This document shows, piece after piece, positions 37,821-48,960 of a DNA stretch of 64,000 nucleotides (the stretch's first letter is position 1; each line of letters starts with the position of its first letter). The position numbers and the translations under genes were made by a program. Origin of the DNA: Branchiostoma floridae (lineage: Eukaryota > Chordata > Leptocardii > Amphioxiformes > Branchiostomatidae); contig NC_049994.1 of NCBI RefSeq assembly GCF_000003815.2, positions 10,370,538 through 10,434,537 of the forward strand, in the 5' to 3' direction. The notes below the pieces were generated by a model. That model was not told where the DNA came from. It was given only the letters and a program-made list of their open reading frames with translations, and did not search any database.

Positions 37821-38053
37821 GAGTAGAGTAGAGAAGGGAGATGGGAAGATCAGGTCTTCAACACGCTCCAGGAGCTGGGGGTCCCCAGATCCGACTGGAC
37901 TGTCCACGCCTAGTGTAGAACAACGTGGCGAGAACTGTCTGAACTGTCTGTAGCCGCCACGCATCAACATATGATGCATGCGAACGATTGATTGATTGAG
38001 AGTAGAGTTGAGTAGAGCTGAGTTGAGTTGAGTTGAGTTGAGTAGAGTAGAGT
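37821..38053 (+). mobile_element. LINE ORF2 C-terminal fragment bracketed by pentamer repeats
   Basis: Inserted in U5 only. 37,842-37,991 is open on + except for one TAG (37,911-37,913). It reads WEDQVFNTLQELGVPRSDW before the stop and CRTTWRELSEL after it, a pattern common at the C-terminus of RTE/Jockey-like LINE proteins. It ends in (GATT)3, a typical tail. (AGAGT)n lies on both sides (37,821-37,833; 38,000-38,053), an unusual arrangement. Confidence 0.6.
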
Positions 38054-39682
38054 TACGAATTACCCATGTACTTTTTGTAGCTGACTGTGCACATGGCGCC
38101 CTCTATCGATATCAGTAAGTTATTGGTCAACAGTCAGATAGTAGTTCTGTACATGTACTATTATGCCGTGCTGGTCAATGGTAAAAAGGGTATAGTTCTT
38201 TTTGTTCTTGATGTCCGTCTATTTCTCCACAAGATATAGACTCTCGGTACTTTTCTCTACGTGGTGCTTCGTAGTTGCCTATTTGTACATGAGATCGCTT
38301 GCCAAGCTTGCAACCAAGGGAATATTTGCTACACACTCAGGGATGGAAACTCAGTTCTCGTTCGTTTTTTACAGAACGAAACAAATTCATTCTTAATTAA
38401 TAATCATATCTCTGCACTGCAATTCTGTTCAACCAGAGGAATATTAGTTTGATTCATTCTTTCTTTCGTCTTTACCAGACTTCAAAAGTTACTGTAGAAA
38501 TAGTGGAAATTGTCTGAAATAATATGCCAGTGGAGTTAGCCCCCCGTATGCTAGGTTCACATATCCAATCGGTGGGCAGTATTGGCGAACGAAAAGTATG
38601 ATACAAATGACAAAACAAAACACACAAAATGTATAAAAAAATCATTCCATTTGACAACTTGTGTGTGTTTATTAACATACATTTTCGTTTCCGCAACTAG
38701 CCCGACAGGGCCCTGGTTGGGAAAGCTGACTCTAGCAATAGGAGTACAGTTTTCAACCTCTCCGGCCAGCTCTCCTGGTATATCATCCAGTGTGTTCTTG
38801 CTCTCGAAAAGTGGAGACATTCATTCAGACACCAATGAAGTCTGGTACTTCTTCTTCTTCCAATAGTAGGAAATGCGGTAGAAACTACTCTGAGATAGTT
38901 TGACAGTGTAAAAATCATTTACTTAGACAAGGTTGCTATAGGCCTTCATTTGAAGTGCGATACCAACGACCTAGCAGACGAAATGCTATATAGTTGGCTA
39001 ACATTTCGATTCAGAAACCTTGAAACTTACAGCATAACATAGAATATCAGATACGACAAACTCAAACGACACTCTCTACACGTAAACTGCCGCAAAGCAA
39101 ACGATAGAGAAAAAACACGCAGCACCCCAGTACTAAGAAAGTATTATATAGACAATTTTCCAATATACTATATTAACAGTTTAACAGACGAGAGATAGAA
39201 TTATTTATTTCAATTACATTTGGTAACAGAAAGTACAAGGTACAATGTCTTTAAACATTTTACTTTTTAAGAAACGTGGGCAGCATTTTGAGAACTGATC
39301 AAATCTTTGTTGGTACAATTTTAGTTGCATAGTACATCGTCAGTTTCCCAATTAATGTCAAATACTTGATATCTACCTACTGAATAAGATTTCCACATTC
39401 AACTATATAGGTTACAGGGGAGATACTTTATCATATAAGGGTTTGTAACACTGATATTTGTTAGTGCAGAATCTTGGAATACCAAAGTCATTGCTTAAAA
39501 CAAAATCCAAAATACTTGCACTGCGTCCTGATATTTTGAATTCATGAAGGAAGTCTCATAACAACATTATAAGAAGCTAGTTTGTACCTATCATATTCCG
39601 TTTTCCGTTTTGCAAAAGGGCAACAATTTAATGATCATTTCGTTTTTTGTGTGTGATATGCATAGACTAATGCAATGAAATC

Positions 39683-39702
39683 AGAGTAGAGTTGAGTAGA
39701 GA
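39683..39702. repeat. Short AGAGT-type tract in U5
   Basis: AGAGTAGAGTTGAGTAGAG-like sequence inserted between ATGAAATC and AAAGCACTT, a boundary that is uninterrupted in U0 and U3. Confidence 0.8.
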
Positions 39703-40215
39703 AAGCACTTGAGGAATTTCCGTAGAATTCGTTTTGCCCAACAAACGGATACGAATCGTTCTTTGATGTTGTCTAGCCAATAGCCGCCTTAATTCAAAAA
39801 ATGCCATCTGAGAATGGATTTCTGCAAAAATTAAAGCTAAGCATGCCAACATTGTTGAACTCTCAGTAAATCAGACATCATATATCATTCAGAAAAATCA
39901 CCATTTACATTGTTGCAGGAATAATTTCTATATGTATATATATGAGACTAAAAACAGCCCCATGAAACATTGGTTGATTTTTGCCACAAATAATATATCG
40001 CAATTCAAAATGGGATTTTTTTTCGTTAAAACTGCTAACAGTAAGTGTCTAACATCCGCTGACGGCTGCAGAATCCTCAAAAAGATGAGGTTGGCAGCCT
40101 AACCGAAAGAAGAAGAGAAGACTATTTAAAGGTATCTTTGTGGCCACACGAGACTATTGCTTTGTCTATAATTGAAAACCATTGTCAGTTTTACAACATA
40201 CGATTTTCGAAGATA

Positions 40216-40234
40216 TAGAGTAGAGTAGAGTAGA
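40216..40234. repeat. Short AGAGT-type tract in U5
   Basis: Inserted between GAAGATAT and ATATACTTGTTATTC. Other units read directly through this boundary. Confidence 0.8.
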
Positions 40235-40480
40235 TATACTTGTTATTCTCTACATATAGATACAATCCTTGTATTTCGCATACACACACTAGTATTCCTG
40301 CCCTAAATATGTGTTGTTTATACATTTCAAACAACAGATGTTGTTGTTTTCGTTAAAACAAAATAATGTTCCTATTCATTCATGCAGAATCCCTGTATCA
40401 AACGTTCTATTGTGTTTTGTTACCTAGGGTTGTTATTTAGCCACCCATTTTACCACTTATAAAGTGTAATTATACGTACT

Positions 40481-40543
40481 AAAGGGCGGCTATATTCTCA
40501 CCTCAGTGCATATCTATGTTGGAACTTGGAAGGTGCCAGAGCG
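40481..40543 (+). other. 63-bp conserved block, copy F
   Basis: Two differences from copy A, at the same two loop positions altered in copy D (CTCAGTGCAT). The rest is identical. The downstream donor is lost. Confidence 0.85.
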
Positions 40544-40973
40544 CAGCCAACACAACTTGGCAGTTGACTATCAGTTTGATATCGGTACACGGTAGAATCC
40601 AGATTCCTCTAGCAGCGAACAACTTGAAAAATGAGCACATATTGACTTCATAGATCGAGATATTCGTATGTAGACAATAAGGTTAAACATTATTTCTGCT
40701 TGAGAGATAGCATTTGGATTATATCTTTACTGTGTTACCCAGTTTGTTGTGGTCGTATATTCGCGAGCTCCAATTTCACTGCAAACGTAAGACACTGCTC
40801 GCTGTGGATTTTCTTTTTGAGACACGCTCACATAGACAGCTTTGGTGTTCAACTTTTGAAGGTAGGATCGTGCAACTTTATTTCGTTCTTAAGAGTCAAC
40901 GCTAAGCTTTCAAATGACACATAATACTAAAACATTGCTAAAATAATAACTGTTGTGACTGATCTAATCTAAG

Positions 40974-41155
40974 TTCGCTCTCTGTGACCTACGACAGATC
41001 CCTCAACGAATTGTTGGCAAAAGAAACGAATCTTTTTAGCATTACTGTGTTTTGTTGTTCGTCACACTTTTACGTTTGATATGATATACCTAGTGTGACA
41101 GCGAAAGCTATTTAGGTCGCAGTGAGAGCGCAGCGCGATCGCCGTCTAGTGGAAA
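40974..41155. mobile_element. Relative of the 35.2-kb MITE, truncated
   Basis: Shares CTCAACGAATT, AACGAAT..TT and TCACACTTTTACGT in order with the core of the 35,222-35,473 element. The right end has CGCAGTGAGAGCGCAGCGC-like sequence whose inverted partner on the left is only CGCTCTCTGTGACC, so the left terminus is truncated. Confidence 0.6.
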
Positions 41156-42089
41156 GGGCTGTGGTAAAGGTACTGGTGTCAATACAAACTTGCCTTGCTA
41201 TAGACGGTCTATATCATTAACAGATGAAATATTTTTACGTGTCTTATTTGATTTCTGGTTAGTGAAGACGTGACAATAATTTCTGCTTTTTTCACACGAA
41301 AAAAAAAAGAAAATCTATCATATAATAGTGATATAAGCTTTACCAAATTTCTCACAGTATGATTGTAAACATGTTGGGGTACCCATAGAAGTGTACTGAT
41401 TGAAGAGGGCGTGTTATAATTGAAGATGGTCTAAACCTATATTTCAGGCAACACTAAGCACATGAAATCGATATATCTTCTACTGTATGAAAGAAGCCTC
41501 ATGCATATTCTTGAAAGATAAAATCGCCAACGATTCGGGAGTTTCATGTCAATGCATGTTGCTCCTAGAATTATAGGTGAGAGTCTGATTAATCTTGCAG
41601 GCTCAGAAGCAGTTGCCGTGTGTTGTAAATGGTTTTCACGCTTGGAATCACTCACACAGAAAGACAAATGGATCTCCAAGGATTGTGTTCCTTGGTTTTT
41701 AGTCCTGTACCGAATGAGTGGCCTGAAATGCAGGTACCAAATTGGAACCGGAGTTCCTATCTGTAGAACACATACATACTCATGCTCTTATGGCCATATT
41801 ATGGAATGAAAATATATTGGGAGCTTCTTTTAACAAATACTGTTTGTTAGTGATCATACTATTGCCACTGCAATAGTACACATGGTAAAGTAAAATTTAA
41901 TGTATTCGTTGCTTTGGGGAGAAAACAAAATACGCTCACAAAACCGTTGGCTAAGACTACCCTTTTCTATAACGTTTCTGTCGACCACTTGTTGAAGGGA
42001 CACGTCTGGATTTTGTAGCTATGTTTTGATCTTCTTTGACCGAAAAATGTTTGTTGGTGATGATACCACAGCACACTTGTAATACAGAT

Positions 42090-42196
42090 CCTTTTGCTAC
42101 TTGGGGAAGAAAATGAAAAACTATGACATAAACCGCATCGAAAGGTTTAACACGCTTGCAGTTAACCATTTTCATCGACCCCTATGTACGGTTTGG
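42090..42196 (+). other. Exon-3-like block of U6 with open frame
   Basis: The + frame reads YLGKKMKNYDINRIERFNTL and AVNHFHRPLCTV up to a donor-like TTG|GTAAGTAG. It aligns in frame with U2 and U4. No family recognised, and the opposite strand is also open over much of it. Confidence 0.3.
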
Positions 42197-43819
42197 TAAG
42201 TAGAATTTCAAGATTTATTTTTGATTCCTCTTTTTTAGTTTGTTGTTGACCCTCAGAATATTGCTGTACTTTTTGGTTAAAGTTTGGCATATCAATACAG
42301 TTTCTTTGTGTACTTGATATGTAGATTGTATATGAAAAGGCGCATCGAATCAAGAAATGTAGCTATTCCGTACGATGTAATAATCATTTCGCTACTTTAG
42401 GAAAGAAAACGAATTGAGACTACAACAACCGCACCGAGAGTTTGCACATTTTCCTGAACGGTTATGTGCTCTTTAGTTATCAGAATTTCAAATTTTCTTT
42501 GCGCATTTCTTTGATTTGAACCTAACCATGTTCTCTGTACCCTTAGGTACATATACTAATTTTTTGTGTGTTTATTTGTAGATAATATTTGGTACAGCGT
42601 TCTTACCTACAGTCAATAAAATGATTGTAGTATTCCCTACTACTTGCATTGGTACAGTTGCAGAAAACTCCAAGTCTACACTGTTTCCAGGCATACAGGA
42701 CTGTACTCACATGTGAAACAGGAATGAAAGCTTGATTCAAACACTAGCTTGTTTCTCTCAGCCAAAGATTTAAAAAAAACCTATAACCTTTGATAGAACG
42801 AGCATGCTATCCCGTCAATAGTTTTGAATAATGTCTTGAAAAAGATATCGTTTGCAATGGACAAGCCTATGATGCAGCGTTTACGAAACATCCAACAGAA
42901 AGAAACTGTGTTGAATTCTACTGTACATGCCTGGTAAAACATTGCATCTGAGATACTTACATACCATGCTGGACAGAGTTTAAAAGTGCATAGTTCTTGT
43001 TGACAGTTGACTTTGTCGTAGATTTTGGATAGATATAAACAATTCAGGCTGATCGCCTAAAGATAAAATCGCCAACGATACGGGAGTTTCATTACATGTT
43101 GCTCCTCTAAAAATGAGCAAAATTTGCAAAACTACGATTAGAGTTTAGAAGAGTAGAATTAAGTTGTTCGGTTGGGTATTTAAGCTATCAATCTCTGAAA
43201 CATCATTGTAGATGGTTTAAACACTTGTATATCCCTCACACAAAAAGACAAATGTCCAAGGATAGCGTTCGGCCTTGGTATCTATTCTTGTACCTTGTCA
43301 ATTCTCTGACCATCAGCAAACCTTTATGTATTGCACTTCATCAATGACAAAACAACTCTCTTAAAAAAGAGTAAATACATTACATTTGAGTAGCACCACG
43401 GAATCTGGTATCTTCACATTATAGTCTAGGATTCATATGAGCAATGGAGTCTAGCAGAGTGGAATGGTTTCAGCTAGGTAGTTGGAGCGTTGACTGATGA
43501 TATTCTTTATCCATGGATAATATATTAAATGTGTGTAGAACACATTACGTTACATGTTCATAATCTTATGGTCATATTATGGAATAGAAATATACATCGG
43601 GAAGCGTTTTTCACCAACAGTAAGAATATCTTTTAGCTAAAGCTTTTAACATCTAGAATAACATCTACATTGGGAAGAAAACTCATCGAGATCACAACAA
43701 CCGCATTAAAGTCGATCAGATTCCTGGACTCCTATGTATCTTTTTAGTCATTGGACCTTTTTGTGTATTTATATTTCAGCCATACCATAGGTATGGTGAA
43801 ATATATTGTATTCGTAATG

Positions 43820-43849
43820 TTTCTTTCTTTCTTCTTTCTTTCTTTCTCC
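43820..43849. repeat. (TTTC)n microsatellite
   Basis: Short tetranucleotide tract marking the left border of the non-unit insertion in U6. Confidence 0.85.
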
Positions 43850-43859
43850 TGTCAAATCT

Positions 43860-44480
43860 TCGGAACACGGTATCTCCGTTGTTCCTGAACCGATTGACTT
43901 GAAATTTGACACAAGGGTAGAGTGGGTCAATATCCCCAGACGTTTTTTTCATTTTTTTCATATCTACCTTTAAAATGATTTTATTAAGGTTTTTTGGTCA
44001 TCTTAAGACCAAAACTGTATATTTGGGCCCCCTGTACCCTGGTATTATAACCGAATGAGCTGAAATTTGTCACAGATGTGCTTTGATAATTCCCCCATAC
44101 AAATTCAATACCACTTTTGGTGTACAGTATAACGAAATGCTTATTTTTGCGATTTTTTGGTCATTTTTTGACCAAAAAAGGACACTTTTGGCTCCTGTAC
44201 CTTGGTTTTAGAACCGGATGACCTGAAATTTAGTATAGGAGTGCCCTAGACATATGCGCACATGGATTCATTAACAGTTGAGGCATACAGTACAACAAAA
44301 TGCTTAATTTTACGATTATTTGGCCATTTTATGACCAAAAAGTACACTTTTGGCTCTTGTGCTCTGGTTTTAAAACCAAATGACCTAAATTTTGGTAAAA
44401 TGGTGCACCAGATATTCATTCAAATGACACATGTATAATTTTTGTCATAGACTACGTCAAAATGATAGATTTGGGGATTT
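43860..44480 (+). repeat. About 162-bp tandem repeat, four degenerate copies
   Basis: Copies begin near 43,870, 44,033, 44,195 and 44,357. They share a CTGTACCTTGGTTTTA-like start, GA(C/G)CTGAAATTT, ACAAAATGCTTA and a small hairpin TTGGTCATTTTTTGACCAAA. No coding signal. Sequence of this style is a dispersed satellite in many invertebrate genomes. Confidence 0.75.
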
Positions 44481-44497
44481 TTTTTCCAATAGCCACA

Positions 44498-44527
44498 GGG
44501 GTCAATGACCTTAAGGTCGTTGACCCC
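44498..44527. repeat. 30-bp near-perfect palindrome
   Basis: GGGGTCAATGACCTT joins directly to its reverse complement with a single mismatch. It lies at the end of the 162-bp repeat block. Confidence 0.9.
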
Positions 44528-44656
44528 AGCTGCAGATTGCACCTTCTGGCATATATGTCTATTTAATCTAATTAGATAGGTAACCAATCACTTAGCCTGA
44601 ATCTATATCCTAAAGAGGGGGGGGGGAGGGTGACAGCCAATCAGCGAGTCCGGTGT

Positions 44657-45330
44657 TATCTGGAAGAGTCCATTCTTACACGGAGGGGTTCATTTTTTTT
44701 AAAATTCATCCTCGGACTGGTGAAGTCTTTCAGTGGGTGTATTTTTGGACAGGTCTATTTTGCAGTTTTACAGAAGGTGTGCTGGAAGAGTCTATTCTCG
44801 CACGGAGGGGGGATTTTTTTAAATTCATATTTTGGACTTTGGTGACTTCTAGTTTGTCAAAGTCTTTCAGCAGGGTTATTTTGGACTGGTCTAATTTGCA
44901 ATTTTAAATGGGTGTGCTGGAAGAGTCCATTCTTGCATGGAGGGGGGATTTTTTAAAAATCTATTGGCTTTTTTTTAAATCCATTTTTGGGACTTCAGTG
45001 ATTATGTCAAAGTCCTATTTTAGCGGATGTATTTTTGGACTGCTCTACTTTACATGGAAGAATCCATTTTTTGCACACGGAAGGGGGATTTTTTCAAATT
45101 CAGTTTGGACGGGTGGTGATGATTCAAAATTCAATTTTTAGTGGAAGTGTTTTTAGACTGGTCTATTATACCTTTTCATGCACTGGGACCTTTTTTGCTG
45201 AATTCAATTTTGGATTTGGTTTCTTATTCAAAAGGCCAAGGTTTCAGTGGGAGTATTTCTGGACTGGTCTATTGTGCAAATTCACATAGGGTGCACTGGA
45301 GTCCATTCTTGAAGTTGAACGGGGGAATTT
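44657..45330 (+). repeat. Minisatellite of about 120-136 bp units
   Basis: GGAAGAGTCCATTCTT-like starts occur at about 44,662, 44,784, 44,919, 45,055 and, more degraded, near 45,296. Each is followed by GGAGGGGGGATTTTTT and TTTTGGACTGGTCTA. The open frames here arise from the repeat and are not genes. Confidence 0.8.
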
Positions 45331-48300
45331 TGTAAGATTCATTTTTGGGTTAAACCGCCATTAGTAAAAGTGATTTTTCAAATGGGTGATTTTGAAATAG
45401 TCTATTGTTGCATGGGGAGGGAGATGGCTGAAATATGCTGTATTTGCTCTCAAGCAAATGTCGGCCTTTCTAGTTCTCATATGTGTTTTGCTTTAATACT
45501 GACCATAACTCGCTTACTCTTTGGTGATCTTCTTATTTGAAGATAATATTTTGATATAGCGTCTTTACCTGTAGTCAATTAAGAAATGTAGCAACCATTA
45601 TAGGCCTACAACTTGGATTACTATATACGTCAGTACAGGGGCAGAGATTTGCAAGTCTATACTGTATCCAGACATACAGGACTCACATGTACTCTCGTGT
45701 GAAAATGGAAAAAGCTTAAATCAGACATCAGCTTGTTTCTCTCAGCCAGGATAAAAAAACGTAAAAACGTCGACAGAACGTATACTTTTGTGTGTGTGCG
45801 TATATATGTAAGCATGCTATCCCGTCACTAGTTTTTGAATGACGCGTTGGAAAAGATATACTATGCAATGGGAAAAACTCTGATGCAACGTTGACAAAAC
45901 ATCCAACAGAAACTGTGATGAATTCTAGAAACTGTGATGAAATACGAGACAATAACTCCAGTGCATATGCTTGGTAACCGGTAAAATATATCAGCTGGTA
46001 TACCAAGCTGGACAAAGGTTAAAAGTGTATAATTCTTGTTGACACTCGACTTTTCCAAAGGTTGTGGATAGATACAAACAAGTTGGGCTTGTGGCATGGA
46101 GTCCCATGTATGTACATTACTTTGTGAAGCAGTGTTGGGTATCTATGCTGAGTGATGAAACACAGATGTATTTTTTAGCCAACTGTGTACAAGGCGTTTT
46201 TGGTCAATAATTGTTGGTCAACAAACAGATGGTAGTACTGTACACATAATCACTTGCTTCTGGCCAAGGGGAATCTTTGCTGAATATCGAATTAAACAAT
46301 TTCTGTTCCGTTTAAATGATAATATGCAATTCTGGTCGACAAGCAGATTGTAGAATTGTACATGCATTTGAGTTACAGTCTCTGCGGTTCAGGTAAATTT
46401 AGATATACCATGCTGGTCAGGGGTTACAAGTGTATCTGTAGATATTGTTGACAGTCAACTTTGCCAAAGATTTTGGATAGACACAAATAATTCAATCTAA
46501 CTGGACTCCCCTGTGTGCACATTGCGGGACAATGTTGAGTATCCGCGTAAATGTTGGACACTCAGTGATGTTTACGAATACACTTTTTGTAGTCAAATGT
46601 GCACGACTAGGACGATATCAGTAGGTTCTTGGTCGATAACAGAGATGTACATGTAATCGCTTATACTAAGCTTCAACAAAATGATCTTCGAATTTCCTTA
46701 ACACTCAGAGATGTGTACTTTATAGGAATTTTATATTTTACAGAATGAAAGCAATTCTATCTCACAGTAAAGCATAGAACTGATAATATGCATTTCTGCC
46801 CAACCAGAAGAATGATATAATTCTTCTATACTAGTCTTTACAAGGCTTCATAAGTTGCTGCATGTATAAGTGGGATATTGTCTGTCTAGACAATGGTTAC
46901 ATTTCCAGTGTTGGCGAAACGAACGAAAAGTATGATATAAAAGACAAAGCAAAGCACGCCAAAAGTACTAAAAACTTATCAATATCATAGCTTGTGAGTG
47001 TTTATTGACATAAATTTTGATTTTTCGTTTCCACAACCTGCCCGACAGTAGTACAGTTCGCAGCCTCTCCCGTTAGCTTCTATGTTGTTTCAGCAAAGTA
47101 GGAGAATTTTGTCTGGTGTATTATCCAGTCAATCCTTGGTCTATTCGGACAATTTCTACTATTTCCAGAAACCAATGAAGTCTGGTACATTTTCTTTTCT
47201 AACAGTTAATATGCCCCTGAGACAGTTTTCTAACATGCCCCTGAGACAGTTTTAACAGTATAATTTTTTTACAATTTATAATTGACCTGAATTCATAACA
47301 TAACCGTAGCGCACGGAATACCAAACAGAAGGAACTTATACCCTTCCTGTGCTTTACATAGAAAGCGTTCATTCCATGCCATACATTGTGTCATTTCTCT
47401 ACTACTTGTTATAGGCTTTCATTTCGAAAGTACCATATAAGAAACCTTGTAGACGAAATGCTGTAGTAGAATGACATTTTGATTTCGAAACGTTGAAATT
47501 TGGCATAGCATATAACATACGGCAATGAAAAAGAAAACATGCACAACCCCTGTATCAATAATGTATCTTTATATGTCATATTCTGGAGCATGATATCAAC
47601 AGTTTAACAGACGAGATACAAGATGATATATTCCAATTACATTTGGTAACAGAAGGTACAGATTACAATGTCTTTGTACCTTTTACATAATCCAAAACAT
47701 GGACAGCATTTTGAGAAATGACTAGATCTTTGTGTCACAATTTTAGTTGCATAGTACATCGGCATTTGCCCAATCAATATGAAATACTCTATATAGCCAT
47801 ACTAAATCGGATTTTCATATTCAACTTAACCTAGTGGTTACAATTAGATACTCCGCCATACAAGGGTTTTATAAGACTGATATTTATAAGAAAAGAATCT
47901 TGGAATATCAAAGTCATTGCTTAAACAAAACCCAAGAAATACTTGTAATGCGACGTGATTGCTTTATTTTGAAGAAAGTCTCACAACAGAATACGAAGAG
48001 ATGATTTATATATATATCACATTCTGCTTTCGAGAAGGAAAGCTTGATCTTTATAAGACTTATGCAATGAAATAAGAAAACACTGATGGAATGTCCTGTA
48101 GAATTCGCTTTGCCCAACAAACATACGAATTTTTCTTGGTATGTTTTTTAGCCAACCAGCTGCCTTTGAAATATACAATTCTAGTTGTCTTAATTCAGAA
48201 CTGCAATCGCAGAATGGATTTGTACAGAACATAAAGAAATATTGAACTCTCACTTAAACAGATATCAGATATCATTCAGCAAAATCATCATTTACAGCTT

Positions 48301-48823
48301 TGTAGAAATGATTTCTCTATTAAAAAGTGAGGCAAAGTAGCACATTGAACATTTGTTGATTTTTGCTACGAAAAAGCTATCTAAAAAGGGAACATGTTTT
48401 CGTTATAGTTGCTTGACGTAAGTGTCGCTAGCTATTAGGAGGTACGTCTGTGACCACAAGAGACTATTGCTTTGTCTGTAATTGAAATTGTTGGATTTTA
48501 CTAGATACAATTGTCGTAAATATATTCGTTACTCTCTACGTATGAATGAAAGGCTTGTATTTCGCATACACAGACAAGTATTCGTGCCCTAATTCTGTGT
48601 CGCTTATAAATTTCAAACAACAGATGTTTTTGTTTTCGTTAAAACGAGACAATGTACATTTTTATTCACGTAGAGCAGAGTTGAGTAGAATCTCCGATTT
48701 GGTAGAAATTGTTACTCCATGACTCCCTGTATCAAACTGTCTGTTATCGCCAGGATATTTTGTTACCTAGCGTTGGCATTTCGCCACCCTTAGTACCATT
48801 TATAAGGTGTAATTATACGTACT

Positions 48824-48879
48824 AAAGGGCGGCTATATTCTCACCTCTATGCATATCTATAGTGCGAGGTGCCAGAGCG
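48824..48879 (+). other. 63-bp conserved block, copy G (56 bp, end of array)
   Basis: The 5' half is conserved. The middle is altered and shortened (TCTATAGTGCGAGGTGCC). CACCTC can now pair perfectly with GAGGTG, keeping the proposed stem despite the change. Unit homology ends right after AGAGCGCAG. A donor-like CCCAAG|GTAGGC follows, with GT at 48,934-48,935. Confidence 0.8.
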
Positions 48880-48960
48880 CAGGTGAAAGTGGACGCCTCT
48901 ACACCCGATACAACAACATCGAGCAGTCCCAAGGTAGGCGTTTCACGTACAGCCGTGCAA

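Larger units (their letters stand above)
34572..40543 (+). repeat. Tandem unit U5
   Basis: About 5.97 kb. It lacks the first about 0.6 kb seen in U1-U4 between block and foldback. It carries the MITE at 35,222-35,473, the longest (AGAGT)n (35,574-35,638), a short GC-rich insertion at about 36,415-36,475, and a LINE fragment with pentamer flanks at 37,821-38,053. Exon-2-like block 35,863-35,978 (donor changed to AT). The exon-3-like region is frameshifted. Confidence 0.85.
40544..48879 (+). repeat. Tandem unit U6 (expanded, last unit)
   Basis: 8.3 kb because it contains (i) a partial internal repetition: AAAATCGCCAACGAT occurs at 41,520 and again at 43,066, each followed by the GTTGCTCCT anchor and later unit sequence; and (ii) a satellite/minisatellite insertion from about 43,806 to 45,530. 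Foldback about 40,645-40,973; exon-2-like block 41,448-41,576 with GTGAG donor; exon-3-like open frame about 42,090-42,196. It ends with copy G, after which unit homology stops. Confidence 0.8.

Noticed and set aside
44630-45335. Overlapping + frames in the minisatellite with repeated LEESIL-like peptides
   Set aside because: The periodicity follows the DNA minisatellite and shifts frame between copies. It is not a protein repeat.
8197-48879. CRISPR-like or bacterial mobile array interpretation of the regularly spaced 63-bp blocks
   Set aside because: The spacing is 5-8 kb, the spacers are homologous to each other, and the surrounding elements are of animal type.
11764-48879. Helitron end interpretation of the 63-bp block (hairpin near the end of each unit)
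   Set aside because: No CTRR terminus follows the hairpin, no TC start is recognisable at unit beginnings, and no A/T target dinucleotide is evident.
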